Shown here: positions 1 to 8,192 of the stretch, piece by piece
Layout of the letters: each line of letters opens with the position of its first letter
Position numbering within the stretch: the stretch's first letter is position 1
NCBI RefSeq assembly: GCF_000382285.1
Contig: NZ_KB907941.1
Location: 1 to 64,000 of the forward strand
From: Solimonas variicoloris DSM 15731
GTDB lineage: Bacteria; Pseudomonadota; Gammaproteobacteria; Nevskiales; Nevskiaceae
Reading direction: 5' to 3'
Length of the DNA: 64,000 nt
Program-made: the position numbers and the translations under genes
The notes under the pieces: model-generated
The model's input: the letters and a program-made list of their open reading frames with translations, nothing else
Databases searched by the model: none
What the model was told of the DNA's origin: nothing

Positions 1-279
1 GCGCATGAGCGCCACATCGTCGGCTCGGGCCGCAAGGCCGTCGAGCATCCGGCCTTCACGGCCGTCAACATCGTGCTCGGCAATCTCAAGACCGCGATCA
101 CCGGCACCTATCACGCCTTCGATTTCGCCAAATATGGCCATCGCTATCTGGCCGAAGTCGCCTATCGCTTCAACCGTCGGTTCGATCTGTCCAGCATCCT
201 CAGGCGCCTGATCCGCGCCGCCGCGCGGACCGCACCATGGCCTGATCCCAAGCTCAGGTTGGCTGCGATTCGCACCTAA
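1..279 (+). CDS. IS1595 family (ISXO2-like) transposase, C-terminal part
   Basis: The reading frame is open from the first base and stops at 277-279, so only the last 92 residues are inside the window. They carry the conserved end of ISXO2-like DDE transposases: a His followed by VEHPAFTAVN, then VLGNLKTAITGTYHAF, KYGHRYLAEVAYRFNRR. These residues contain the last catalytic region of the RNaseH-like fold that cuts and joins IS1595 element ends. The downstream 100 bases show no convincing terminal inverted repeat, so the element boundary cannot be placed. The copy looks intact up to its stop. The tRNA-Thr gene begins about 100 bases further on, which may be a coincidence or a target preference. 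Confidence 0.8.
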   Translation, partial: AHERHIVGSGRKAVEHPAFTAVNIVLGNLKTAITGTYHAFDFAKYGHRYLAEVAYRFNRRFDLSSILRRLIRAAARTAPWPDPKLRLAAIRT

Positions 280-384
280 TCAGGTTCGGAAATGCCATCA
301 GGCCTGATGGCCCGTACCGTTCCCGACTCTACCGAGGCGATACGGCACTTGCCACCTCGCGCGGATCACGTCGGAATCGAGCAT

Positions 385-460
385 TGGTGCCGACAGAGGG
401 ACTCGAACCCCCGACCCACTGATTACAAATCAGTAGCTCTACCAACTGAGCTATGCCGGC
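385..460 (-). tRNA. tRNA-Thr (anticodon TGT), CCA encoded
   Basis: Read on the minus strand, the 76 bases fold as a complete tRNA. The seven-pair acceptor stem GCCGGCA/TGTCGGC has one G-T pair, the D-arm region is AGCTCAGTTGGTAGAGCT, and the anticodon arm is CTGAT TTGTA ATCAG with TGT as the anticodon, which reads ACA (Thr). The T loop is GTTCGAGTC. Discriminator A and a genomically encoded CCA end the gene at 385. Confidence 0.96.
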
Positions 461-568
461 GCGCGCCGGATTGTAGCCGGGATGCCGCCGCGCCAGACAA
501 GCCGAGCTGTATCACGGCCAGCACTGCCACGATAATGCGCGCTTTCCACGTTCTGCCTGCTGCGACCC

Positions 569-1516
569 ATGAGCGAAATCGAACTGCACCGCAAACTGCT
601 CGGCGATGCACCACGCAATGCCGCTTTTCACCGCGCGCTGCAGCAACTGATCCGGCCAGGCCACAGCACGGTGCTCGACATCGGCGCCGGGACCGGCTTC
701 CTGTCGTTTCTCGCACGTCGCCTCGGGGCGCGCCAGGCCACCTTGATCGAATACACCGACGCCCTCGAGCTGGCCGAGGAACTGGCACGCCGCAACCGCA
801 TCGACGGGCTCAGCTTCCTGAAGGCCCACTCCAGCGAGGTCCGGCGCAAGATGTCGGTTGACATCGTTGTCACTGAAACTCTCGGAAACTACGCGCTGGA
901 AGAGAATTTTCTGGAGACGGCGATCGACGCGCGACGCTTTCTCAAGGCCGATGGCGCCATCATCCCCGGCCGCCTGCGCCAGTTCGTCGCGCCGGTCTTC
1001 GCCTCCCGCCTGCAGGCCGAGATCGATGTCTGGCCGCAGATCGGTTATGACCTCGATCTGGCGCCGGCGCGCAGCATCTCGCTCAACAATATGTACGTGC
1101 GCAGCATCGAAGCGAGTGACCTCGGCGGCAGTGCCGAGCATGCTCAACTCTGGGATGATCTGGACGTCCGTCCGCAGCGTCCGGCACCGCCGAGTGCGCG
1201 GCGCCGGACGCTGCACTGGAAGGCAGCAGCGCTGCCTTCCTCGCGCATCGAAGGCTATGCACTGTGGTGGGAGGCGGAACTCGTCGAGGGCGTGACGATC
1301 TCCACCTCGCCGTTCTCGCCGCCGACGCACTGGCAGCAGATCTACCTGCCGCTGCTCGCTCCCTGCGTGCTCGACGCGGGCGACACGCTGGAGCTGACAC
1401 TGGGCTCCGATACCCGGCCGGAAGTCGGCGTGCGGGTCTCATGGAAGACCCGTGTGCTGCGCGCCGGCAAGGTGATTCAGGAACAAGCGCTCGACAGCCT
1501 GCGCGGCCAGCTCTAG
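569..1516 (+). CDS. PRMT-like SAM-dependent methyltransferase
   Basis: This 315-residue protein has the hallmarks of protein arginine methyltransferases. SAM motif I is VLDIGAGTGFLS (residues 35-46), with an acidic post-I residue in LIEYTDA. A double-E loop TETLGNYALEE has E103 and E112 nine residues apart, as in PRMTs, and a THW motif (PPTHWQQ, T253-H254-W255) lies in the C-terminal beta-barrel-like half. In the family, the two glutamates bind the substrate guanidinium and the THW loop helps shape the active site, so an arginine or guanidinium substrate is likely but unproven. The start ATG lies in a short leader after the tRNA. The stop overlaps that of the convergent ykgJ-like gene. Class I methyltransferases acting on other substrates remain possible. 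Confidence 0.8.
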   Translation: MSEIELHRKLLGDAPRNAAFHRALQQLIRPGHSTVLDIGAGTGFLSFLARRLGARQATLIEYTDALELAEELARRNRIDGLSFLKAHSSEVRRKMSVDIVVTETLGNYALEENFLETAIDARRFLKADGAIIPGRLRQFVAPVFASRLQAEIDVWPQIGYDLDLAPARSISLNNMYVRSIEASDLGGSAEHAQLWDDLDVRPQRPAPPSARRRTLHWKAAALPSSRIEGYALWWEAELVEGVTISTSPFSPPTHWQQIYLPLLAPCVLDAGDTLELTLGSDTRPEVGVRVSWKTRVLRAGKVIQEQALDSLRGQL

Positions 1517-1791
1517 GGGTTGCGGTTCGCCACCTGGCCAGGCGCCGTGTCCCGTTCGAGTTCACTCAGATGCCGCAACGCGTACTCGCGACCGTCGCCG
1601 CACATCTCCAGGCTCGGCTGCAGGCCGCCGCAGACCGCCGGCCGACGCGGATCGCCGAACAGGTCGCAGCCGAGGTCGGTCCGCAAATGCAGACAGGGCA
1701 CACCCGCCGGCTTGCCGCCCGGCATCAGCGGCAGCGGTGAGCTGATCGACGGCGCGATACAGCAAGCGCCGCAGCGCGGCCGGCACTTCAT
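1513..1791 (-). CDS. YkgJ-like cysteine cluster protein (UPF0153-like)
   Basis: This is a 92-residue protein rich in cysteines near the N-terminus (CRPRCGACC at residues 3-11, then Pro), with further Cys in PCLHL, CDLFG and the C-terminal third. This is the pattern of the YkgJ/UPF0153 putative zinc- or iron-chelating family. The LHL...DLGCDLFGDPRRPAVC segment matches that family's central part. No enzyme activity is known for the family. It converges with the PRMT-like gene, the two stops sharing the CTAG at 1513-1516, and diverges from tesB. Confidence 0.75.
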   Translation of the reverse strand: MKCRPRCGACCIAPSISSPLPLMPGGKPAGVPCLHLRTDLGCDLFGDPRRPAVCGGLQPSLEMCGDGREYALRHLSELERDTAPGQVANRNP

Positions 1792-1845
1792 CGCGTCAAT
1801 GCCTTAGGCTTGCGCCACGAAATTTCTGGCTTTGGATTCCATGAC

Positions 1846-2718
1846 ATGAACCGCATTCTCAAGGACCTCGTCAATCTGCTCAATCTCGAGACCCTCGAGG
1901 ACAATCTGTTCCGCGGCGAATCGCGCGATCTCGGCGGCAAGAGCGTGTTCGGGGGGCAGGTCATCGGCCAGGCGCTGGCCGCGGCGTCGCGCACGGTCAG
2001 CGACGCGGTGCCGCACTCGCTGCATGCCTACTTCCTGCGTCCGGGCGACATGAGCCGCTCGATCGTCTACGAGGTCGACCGCATCCGCGACGGGCGCAGC
2101 TTCACGGCGCGACGCGTACAGGCGATCCAGGGCGGGCAGCCGATCCTGTCGATGATGGCTTCGTTCCAGCGCCCCGAGGCCGGTCTGGAACATCAGGCGC
2201 CGATGCCGCCGGTACCGTCGCCCGATCAGCTCAAGCCGATGTCCGCGTACTACGAGCAGTGGCTCGACGAAGTGCCGGATCTGCCCGAACGCGTGCACAC
2301 CGCCCTGACGCGCGAGGTCGCGATCGAATTCAAGCCGGTGAATCCGTACAACCCGCTGAAGCCCTCGCAGCTCGACCCGGCGCAGGGTATCTGGTTCCGC
2401 GCCGGCGGCAAGCTGCCAGACGACCCGCTGCTGCATCGCTGCGTGCTCGCCTACGCCTCCGATTTCCATCTGCTGTCGACGGCATTGCGCCCGCACGCCA
2501 GGACCTGGCTCACCGACAGCATGGCGGTCGCCAGCATCGATCACGCGATCTGGTTCCACCGCGAGCTGCGTGTCGACGACTGGCTGCTGTACGCGATGGA
2601 CTCGCCGACCGCGCAGGGTGCGCGCGGCCAGTCGCGCGGACTGATTTATGACCGCGCCGGCCGGCTGGTCGCCAGCGTCGTGCAGGAGAACCTCATGCGC
2701 GAGCTCTCGCCCGGCTGA
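1846..2718 (+). CDS. tesB: Acyl-CoA thioesterase II
   Basis: This 290-residue protein hydrolyses acyl-CoA to free fatty acid and CoA in the cytoplasm. It has the TesB double hot-dog layout: an N-terminal LVNLLNLETLEDNLFRG, then GGQVIGQALAAA and SLHAYFLRPGD in the first half, and the second hot-dog domain from about residue 165, including HLLSTALRPH and MAVASIDHAIWFHR. The start at 1846 was preferred to an in-frame ATG at 1810 because TesB proteins begin just before the LLNLE block. The length fits the family (about 285-290). It is a stand-alone gene followed by a lipase-like gene on the same strand. Confidence 0.93.
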   Translation: MNRILKDLVNLLNLETLEDNLFRGESRDLGGKSVFGGQVIGQALAAASRTVSDAVPHSLHAYFLRPGDMSRSIVYEVDRIRDGRSFTARRVQAIQGGQPILSMMASFQRPEAGLEHQAPMPPVPSPDQLKPMSAYYEQWLDEVPDLPERVHTALTREVAIEFKPVNPYNPLKPSQLDPAQGIWFRAGGKLPDDPLLHRCVLAYASDFHLLSTALRPHARTWLTDSMAVASIDHAIWFHRELRVDDWLLYAMDSPTAQGARGQSRGLIYDRAGRLVASVVQENLMRELSPG

Positions 2719-2800
2719 AGCGCCAGCGCTGCATGGCGCCGCCACCCGCCGCTGCCGCCCCGCCAATGCAGACCGCGCGGTAGAGGCCTAAGCTGCCGGC

Positions 2801-4111
2801 ATGAACAAGCGAGCCGGACATCCGCCGCCGAAGCGTGTCGCGCCAACCGACCTGCAGCGCTGGCGCGGGCTCGTCTCGTTGTGCGGCGACGCCTACGCGC
2901 AGGCGAGCGCGCGCATTCACGACTTCCATCGCGCGATTGCCCGCCGCCCGTTCGCGGCGCTCGATGCCGTTCCGGGCATCGCACAGGCGGCGACGCCCGT
3001 GCGCGTGCTGCATGACGGCATCACCGACGGCGTCTATCTCGGCGTGCACCAGATCGGCGCGCTGGCCTTCGACACCGCCACCGCCGCGCTCGACGCCGCA
3101 GCCCGCATACGCGGTGCCGAAGCGCCGCGCGCACGGCCGCGCTTCGACGCCATTGCCAGCGCCCTGAGCGGCGCCTTCGGCGACCACCTCGCGGTCCGGC
3201 GCAGTGCGCTCGCCCCGCGCGCGGCCTTCCATGCCGACGGCCTGCCCCTGCCGCTGACGCGCGAAGCGCTCGCGCAATCGTTCGCGGCGCCGCAGCCGCG
3301 GCTCGTCGTGTTCGTGCATGGCCTGTGCTGCAACGAGACCAGCTGGCAGCTCTATCGGGATCCGCAACGCCCGCAGACGCGCCCCTACGGCGAACGCCTG
3401 CAAGACGTCGGCTACAGCGCGCTCTATCTGCGCTACAACACCGGCGCGCATATCTCGCACAGCGGCCGCCGCCTCGCGCACTTGCTGCGTCGGCTCGTCG
3501 CGCAATGGCCGGTCGCGGTCGACGAGATCGTGCTGATCGGGCACAGCATGGGAGGTCTGGTCAGCCGCGCCGCCATCGCCCACGGCTTGCGCCGCGGCGA
3601 CGCCTGGACGACGGCCGTGCGCCATGTGTTCTGCCTGGGTTCGCCGCACCGCGGCGCTCCGCTCGAAAAAGCCGTGCACGGCGCGACGCAGCTGATGCAG
3701 GCCTTCGAGCTTTCGCGGCCCTGGGCGCAGGCGCTCGATCTGCGTTCGGTCGGCATCCGCGACCTGCGCCATGGCGCGACCGCCGACGCCGACTGGCGCC
3801 AGGCCGCGCGGCGTGAATGGCGCCCGCCGCAGCCGCTGCCGCGCGCCGGACACGCGCGCTACCACTTCATCGGCAGCAGCCTCGGCCTCGATGCCCGCGA
3901 CTGGCGCGGTCGCTGCTTCGGCGACGGCCTCGTGCGCCTGCCGAGCGCGCTGGCCCATGAACTCGCCGACGCCGACACCGCGGTGCTGTTCGGCCGCCAT
4001 CACCTGCAGCTGCTCAACGACCCGGACGTCTACCGCCTGCTCGCCAGTACGCTCGGGCTCGGCACCGGCGCGGACGAACGCTTGACCGACGCGCCGATCG
4101 CGTCGGCCTGA
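2801..4111 (+). CDS. Alpha/beta-hydrolase, PGAP1/lipase-like
   Basis: The 436-residue protein has a long N-terminal region of about 160 residues without a recognised domain, then an alpha/beta-hydrolase fold. The oxyanion strand is RLVVFVHGLCCNETSW (168-182) and the nucleophile elbow is LIGHSMGGL with Ser249. FCLGSPHRGAPL follows, typical of PGAP1-like and triacylglycerol lipase families. A catalytic His is likely near the C-terminus (FGRHHLQLL). No signal peptide is seen, so it is probably cytoplasmic or peripheral. An esterase or lipase role is expected; the substrate is unknown. It ends seven bases before the convergent dusB stop. Confidence 0.78.
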   Translation: MNKRAGHPPPKRVAPTDLQRWRGLVSLCGDAYAQASARIHDFHRAIARRPFAALDAVPGIAQAATPVRVLHDGITDGVYLGVHQIGALAFDTATAALDAAARIRGAEAPRARPRFDAIASALSGAFGDHLAVRRSALAPRAAFHADGLPLPLTREALAQSFAAPQPRLVVFVHGLCCNETSWQLYRDPQRPQTRPYGERLQDVGYSALYLRYNTGAHISHSGRRLAHLLRRLVAQWPVAVDEIVLIGHSMGGLVSRAAIAHGLRRGDAWTTAVRHVFCLGSPHRGAPLEKAVHGATQLMQAFELSRPWAQALDLRSVGIRDLRHGATADADWRQAARREWRPPQPLPRAGHARYHFIGSSLGLDARDWRGRCFGDGLVRLPSALAHELADADTAVLFGRHHLQLLNDPDVYRLLASTLGLGTGADERLTDAPIASA

Positions 4112-4117
4112 GCGCGC

Positions 4118-5098
4118 TCAGGCGACGGCCGACTCGACGCCGTCTTCGAAGAAGCGCGCCACGGCCTCGCGCTGCAGGCGCACATCGGTGAGCTGATTGA
4201 TCGCGCCCCAGAAGGTGGCCGCATCCGGCTGCGCCTGGCAGTACCACTGGATGTGCTTGCGCGCCACGCGCACGCCGCGCCCTTCGCCGTAGAAAGCGTA
4301 GAGCGCGTCCAGATGCTCCAGCAGCCAGCGCCGGATCTCGAAACGCGACGGCGGCGGCAGGGGCTCGCCGGTCGCCAGGAAATGAGCGATCTCGCGAAAG
4401 ATCCACGGTCGCCCCTGCGCCGCACGACCGATCATCAGTGCGTCGGCGCCGGTGCGGCGCAAGACCTCGCGCGCCTTCTGCGGCGCATCGATATCGCCAT
4501 TGGCGATGATGGGAATCCGCAGCGTCTGCTTGACCGCCGCGATCGTCTCGTACTCCGCCTCGCCCTCGTAATGATCCTCGCGCGTGCGCCCGTGCACGGT
4601 CAGCGCCTGGATGCCGCAGTCCTCGGCGATGCGCGCGATGCGCAGCGCGTTGCGCTCGGCGCGCGAGAAACCGGTGCGGATCTTCAAGGTCACCGGAACC
4701 TCGACCGCGGCCACCACCGCAGCGCAGATCCGCGCCACCAGCGCCTCATCGCGCAACAGCGCCGAGCCGGCATCGACGCGGCAGACCTTCTTCGCCGGGC
4801 AGCCCATGTTGAGGTCGATGATCTGCGCCCCGTGCGCCACGTTGTAGCGCGCCGCCTCGGCCATCTGCTGCGGATCGTAGCCGGCAATCTGCACCGCGAT
4901 CGGCGCGTGCTCGCCGTCGTGATCGATGCGCAGCCGCGACTTCTCGGTATGCCAGAGGCTGGCGTCGGAACTCGTCATCTCGCTGACCGCGAGTCCCGCT
5001 CCCAGCCGGCGGCAGAGCTGCCGGAACGGACGATCGGTGACGCCCGCCATGGGCGCCAGCAGCAAGGGAGTAGCGATGGAGTAAGGGCCGATCTGCAT
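4118..5098 (-). CDS. dusB: tRNA-dihydrouridine synthase B
   Basis: DusB reduces specific uridines in the tRNA D-loop with FMN and NADPH. The 326-residue protein starts MQIGPYSIATPLLLAPMAG and shows the family landmarks: APMAGVTDRPFRQL, the catalytic cysteine in LNMGCPAKKVC, KIRTGFSRAERNA, TVHGRTREDHYEG, PIIANGDI and ALMIGRAAQGRPW for FMN phosphate binding. An in-frame ATG at 5152 would add 18 residues, but DusB proteins begin at the MxIG strand and the extra segment overlaps a palindrome (5133-5147), so 5098 was chosen. Unlike in enterobacteria, no fis follows; the downstream neighbour is a convergent lipase-like gene. Confidence 0.93.
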   Translation of the reverse strand: MQIGPYSIATPLLLAPMAGVTDRPFRQLCRRLGAGLAVSEMTSSDASLWHTEKSRLRIDHDGEHAPIAVQIAGYDPQQMAEAARYNVAHGAQIIDLNMGCPAKKVCRVDAGSALLRDEALVARICAAVVAAVEVPVTLKIRTGFSRAERNALRIARIAEDCGIQALTVHGRTREDHYEGEAEYETIAAVKQTLRIPIIANGDIDAPQKAREVLRRTGADALMIGRAAQGRPWIFREIAHFLATGEPLPPPSRFEIRRWLLEHLDALYAFYGEGRGVRVARKHIQWYCQAQPDAATFWGAINQLTDVRLQREAVARFFEDGVESAVA

Positions 5099-5132
5099 CG
5101 GCGTATTGTCGCGGAGCGGCGCCAGCAAGTCA

Positions 5133-5147
5133 TTCAAATACTTTGAA
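5133..5147. promoter_or_regulatory. Perfect 15-bp palindrome upstream of dusB
   Basis: TTCAAA-TAC-TTTGAA is a perfect 6-3-6 inverted repeat located 35 bases upstream of the chosen dusB start and just before the candidate small RNA on the other strand. It could be an operator for either transcript. No regulator can be named. Confidence 0.3.
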
Positions 5148-5232
5148 GTCATACCTCAAATCATTTTGCTGTCGTCGCTCAGAGGAGATGACTATTGTGA
5201 ACGCTAACAGCCGGTCCCCCAACGTCATCCGT

Positions 5233-5249
5233 CCCCCCCCCCCCCCCCC
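5233..5249 (+). repeat. Poly-C tract, 17 bases
   Basis: An uninterrupted run of 17 cytosines is the longest homopolymer I see in the window. It forms most of a 19-base loop closed by the inverted repeat ACGTCATCC/GGATGACGT. Such tracts slip during replication and are also prone to sequencing error, so the exact count is uncertain. Confidence 0.9.
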
Positions 5250-5266
5250 GGATGACGTCCCCCCGA

Positions 5267-5294
5267 CGGCGGATCGCAAGATCCGCCGTTTTTT
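5267..5294 (+). terminator. Rho-independent terminator (plus strand)
   Basis: The stem CGGCGGATC/GATCCGCCG with a GCAA tetraloop is followed by six T. The T tract exists only in the plus-strand sense, so it ends a rightward transcript and not the flanking leftward genes. Confidence 0.85.
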
Positions 5295-5471
5295 ATTGCG
5301 CGGCGCCGAGAGCTCGTCCGGAAGGGCGCGAACCCGGCCGCGGCCGGCCATCGACCTCGATGCGCCGGGCGCTGGCCATCGGCTTGGCGCCAAGCTTTAT
5401 CGACGGCGGCAGAACGCGCGTGCGGCCGGAAACGGCGTCGGCGCTACTCGGCGCGCCGCGCTTCGCCGGAC

Positions 5472-7274
5472 TCAGAAACCGTCGAGCGGCATCGTCAGGC
5501 AAGTCTCGTCGAAGCGAACGAGCAGCGCCGCCAGCCGCTCGATCTTCGGCAGCTCGTAACGGGTGAAGAAGCGGCAGGCGTGGCGCTTGCCGCGATAGAA
5601 CGCCTGTCCGGCCTCGTCGGCCGCCGCCGCCAGCGCGCGCTCGGCGACGAGGGCCTGCAGCAGCCACATCCAGGCGACGACCACCTGCCCCAGCATTTCC
5701 AGGTACGCCGTCGCGTTGGCGAGGAAGCGTTCGATCTCGCCGCGCTGCGCGCCCGCGGCGAGCTGCGCGGTGACGTCGGCGACCCGCGCGACCGCGGCGC
5801 GCAGCGCCTCGGCATCCTCGGCGAGCGCCGGCAGCGCCGCCGCCTCGTCGGCGGTCGCCGTGATGCGCGCAAGCAGCAGACGGAACGCCGCACCGTTGGC
5901 CATCAACACCTTGCGGCCGAGCAGGTCGAGCGCCTGGATGCCGGTCGTGCCTTCATGGATCGGATTGAGCCGGTTGTCGCGGTAGAGCCGTTCCAGCGGA
6001 TAGTCGCGCGTGTAGCCGTAGCCGCCGAGCACCTGGATCGCCAGCTTGTTCGCCTCCAGCCCGAATTCGCTCGGCCAGCTCTTGGCGATCGGCGTCAGCA
6101 CCTCGAGCAGCTGATGCAGCGCGTGGCGCTGCGCCTCGTCCTCGGCGATCGCCTGCTCGTCGACCAGCCGCGCGCAGTACAGGCACAGCGCCAGCGCGCC
6201 CTCGGCATAGACCTTCTGCTGCAGGAGCATGCGGCGCACGTCGGCATGCTCGATGATCGGCACGGGTTTGGCGTCGGGATCCTTGTTGGCGACCGGCCGA
6301 CCCTGCGGCCGATGCCGCGCGTAATCGAGCGAATAGCGATAACCGGCGCAGGCCAGCGCTGCCGCGCCCATGCCGACGCCGATGCGCGCCTCGTTCATCA
6401 TGTGGAACATGTAGGCGAGGCCATGGTTCGGCTCGCCGATCAGCTCGCCGACCGCCGGCTCGCTCTCGCCGAAGTTCAGCGCCGCATTGACGGTGCCGCG
6501 ATAGCCCATCTTGTGATTGAGGCCGGCCACGTGCACGCCGTTGCGCGCACCGATGCGGCCTTCGCCGTCGACCCGGAACTTCGGCACGATGAACAGCGAG
6601 ATGCCGCGCACGCCGGACGGCGCGCCGTCGATGCGCGCGAGCACGTGATGAACGATGTTCTCCGACAGCTCGTGATCGGCGCCCGAGATCCACATCTTGT
6701 TGCCGACCAGGTGATACGTGCCGTCGGCCTGCGCAATCGCACGCGTGCGGATGTCGCCCAGCGAGGAGCCGGCCTGCGGCTCGGACAGGCACATCGTGCC
6801 GAACCAGCGTCCTTCGAGCATCGGCCGCATGTAGCGCGCCTTCTGTGCGGCGCTGCCGTGCGCACGCTGCAGATTGGCAGCCGCCGCGGTCAGGAACGGA
6901 TAGCCGGCGGTGCCGGCGTTGGCGGCGGTGAAATAGCCCATCGCCGCCCCGGTCAGCGTGTACGGCAACTGCAGGCCGCCGTCTTCGATCGGGAACGCGG
7001 CGGCGATGAAGCCGCCGTCGATGTAGGCGGCGAGCGCCTGCTTGACCTCCGGAATCAGCGCCACGCGACTGCCGTCAAAGCTCGGCTCGTTGGCGTCGAG
7101 CTTGGCCGCATGCGGCAGGAACTCCTCTTCGGCGATCTTCTGCGCCGCGTCGAGCACGGCATCGAAGCTCGCACGGTCGTGCATCGAAAAGCGCGGCGCC
7201 GCGGTCAGCTCGGTGAGGCGCAACACTTCATGGAGCAGGAAGTCGAGATCCCGGCGTTCGATCAGCTGCGGCAC
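5472..7274 (-). CDS. Acyl-CoA dehydrogenase, 600-residue FadE/DmdC-like type
   Basis: This FAD enzyme makes the first double bond in acyl-CoA beta-oxidation. Visible blocks are FGTMCLSEPQAGSSLGDI (substrate/FAD contact), VGNKMWISGADHELSEN, GISLFIVPKF, LNHKMGYRGT, EARIGVGMGAA, VLGGYGYTRDYPLER and, near residue 440, HEGTTGIQALDLLGRK with the catalytic glutamate position. The extra C-terminal 150 residues form the helical domain of the long (about 600-residue) dehydrogenases. The start is GTG at 7272-7274, chosen because AAAGGAGAG lies 5-7 bases upstream; the longer frame to 7352 has no such site. It is a paralogue of the enzyme at 37441-39222. No terminator is seen directly after its stop. Confidence 0.92.
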   Translation of the reverse strand: MPQLIERRDLDFLLHEVLRLTELTAAPRFSMHDRASFDAVLDAAQKIAEEEFLPHAAKLDANEPSFDGSRVALIPEVKQALAAYIDGGFIAAAFPIEDGGLQLPYTLTGAAMGYFTAANAGTAGYPFLTAAAANLQRAHGSAAQKARYMRPMLEGRWFGTMCLSEPQAGSSLGDIRTRAIAQADGTYHLVGNKMWISGADHELSENIVHHVLARIDGAPSGVRGISLFIVPKFRVDGEGRIGARNGVHVAGLNHKMGYRGTVNAALNFGESEPAVGELIGEPNHGLAYMFHMMNEARIGVGMGAAALACAGYRYSLDYARHRPQGRPVANKDPDAKPVPIIEHADVRRMLLQQKVYAEGALALCLYCARLVDEQAIAEDEAQRHALHQLLEVLTPIAKSWPSEFGLEANKLAIQVLGGYGYTRDYPLERLYRDNRLNPIHEGTTGIQALDLLGRKVLMANGAAFRLLLARITATADEAAALPALAEDAEALRAAVARVADVTAQLAAGAQRGEIERFLANATAYLEMLGQVVVAWMWLLQALVAERALAAAADEAGQAFYRGKRHACRFFTRYELPKIERLAALLVRFDETCLTMPLDGF

Positions 7275-7424
7275 GGCCGCTCTCCTTTGATGGTTCGTTC
7301 TGGACCGCAGCCGACGGCGCCGCGGGCCGGCAGGATAACGAGCGTCGCGCACCAGCGTCGAGCCGCGCCGCGGTCAGCACGCATCCGCTAAGCTGCGCGC
7401 CGCTTTGTCATTTTCGTCGCGTCC

Positions 7425-8129
7425 ATGCCCGTCCAGAATCTTCCGGCGCCGAGCACGCCGCTGCTGCTGCTCGAAACCCGCCTCGGCCTCGAGCTTGCGT
7501 CGCTCGCCCTGGCTTATCCGCGCCTGCGCCGCACGCTGCCGCGCGGCAGCGGCCAGCCGGTGCTGGTCATCCCCGGCTTCGGCATGAGCGATCGCACCAT
7601 CACGCCGCTGCTGGCCGTGCTTCGGCGCCTCGGCTATGCCGCCTGCGGCTGGGGCCTCGGCCGCAATCTCGGCATGCGCCGCGGCGTCAAGGAACAGCTG
7701 GCGACGCGTCTGCGCGAACTGCACGAGCAGCACACGCAGCCGGTGACGCTGGTCGGCTGGAGCCTCGGCGGCGTCTTCGCGCGCGAACTGGCCCGGCATC
7801 AGGCCCCGTACGTACGCCGCGTCATCACGCTCGGCAGCCCGATCAACGGCCACCCCGACGCCAACAACATGGTCACGCTGTTCCGCCTCGCCAACCGCGG
7901 CCAGCCGGTCAAGACCGATCTCGACGGCTTCGCGCGGCGCATCGCGCCGCCGCCGGTGCCGTGCACCGCCGTTTACACGAAGACCGACGGCATCGTCGCC
8001 TGGCGCGCCTGCCTCGAAGATCCGGCACCGAACACCGAGAACGTCGAGGTGCACGGCAGCCATCTCGGCCTGCCGTTCAATCCGCAGGTCCTGCGCGTCA
8101 TCGTCCAACGCCTCGCGCGCGCCGACTGA
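7425..8129 (+). CDS. Alpha/beta-hydrolase, lipase-like
   Basis: This 234-residue protein has a compact hydrolase fold: PVLVIPGFGMSDRTI (oxyanion strand), then LVGWSLGGVFARELA with nucleophile Ser113, ITLGSPINGHP, an Asp in YTKTDGIVAW and a His in VHGSHLGLPFNP. The triad is complete. No signal peptide is seen. The ATG follows a short divergent gap shared with the acyl-CoA dehydrogenase, so it may serve lipid metabolism, but its substrate is not known. Confidence 0.82.
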   Translation: MPVQNLPAPSTPLLLLETRLGLELASLALAYPRLRRTLPRGSGQPVLVIPGFGMSDRTITPLLAVLRRLGYAACGWGLGRNLGMRRGVKEQLATRLRELHEQHTQPVTLVGWSLGGVFARELARHQAPYVRRVITLGSPINGHPDANNMVTLFRLANRGQPVKTDLDGFARRIAPPPVPCTAVYTKTDGIVAWRACLEDPAPNTENVEVHGSHLGLPFNPQVLRVIVQRLARAD

Positions 8130-8192
8130 AACCCGTCGCTGTCGCCGCAGACCCTGCGGCTCGATCTGACGCGGCACCGGATTAGACACGTG

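Larger units (their letters stand above)
5200..5296 (+). ncRNA. Candidate C-rich small RNA with intrinsic terminator
   Basis: No protein gene fits the 372 bases between dusB and the acyl-CoA dehydrogenase. On the plus strand there are three C runs, each preceded by T: C5 at 5216-5220, C17 at 5233-5249 and C6 at 5259-5264. The middle run is the loop of a hairpin with a perfect 9-bp stem (5222-5230 with 5250-5258). A strong rho-independent terminator follows at 5267-5294, yet no plus-strand gene lies downstream for two kilobases. A weak promoter (TTGCTG, 18 bases, GACTAT) would start the RNA near 5203. The layout resembles C-rich-loop sRNAs such as Xanthomonas sX13, which pair with G-rich ribosome binding sites. 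A short proline-rich peptide (GTG at 5197 with an AGAGGAG site) is the alternative reading. Confidence 0.42.

Noticed and set aside
280-384. Search for the right inverted repeat of the IS1595 element
   Set aside because: No sequence here could be paired with the other end, which is outside the window.
292-861. 189-residue frame over the tRNA and start of the methyltransferase
   Set aside because: It crosses a well-folded tRNA gene and is out of frame with the methyltransferase.
5222-5258. Inverted repeat and poly-C taken as an assembly gap or scaffold join
   Set aside because: No N bases are present, the flanking stem is perfect and a terminator follows, so a real element is more likely. 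The C count itself stays uncertain.
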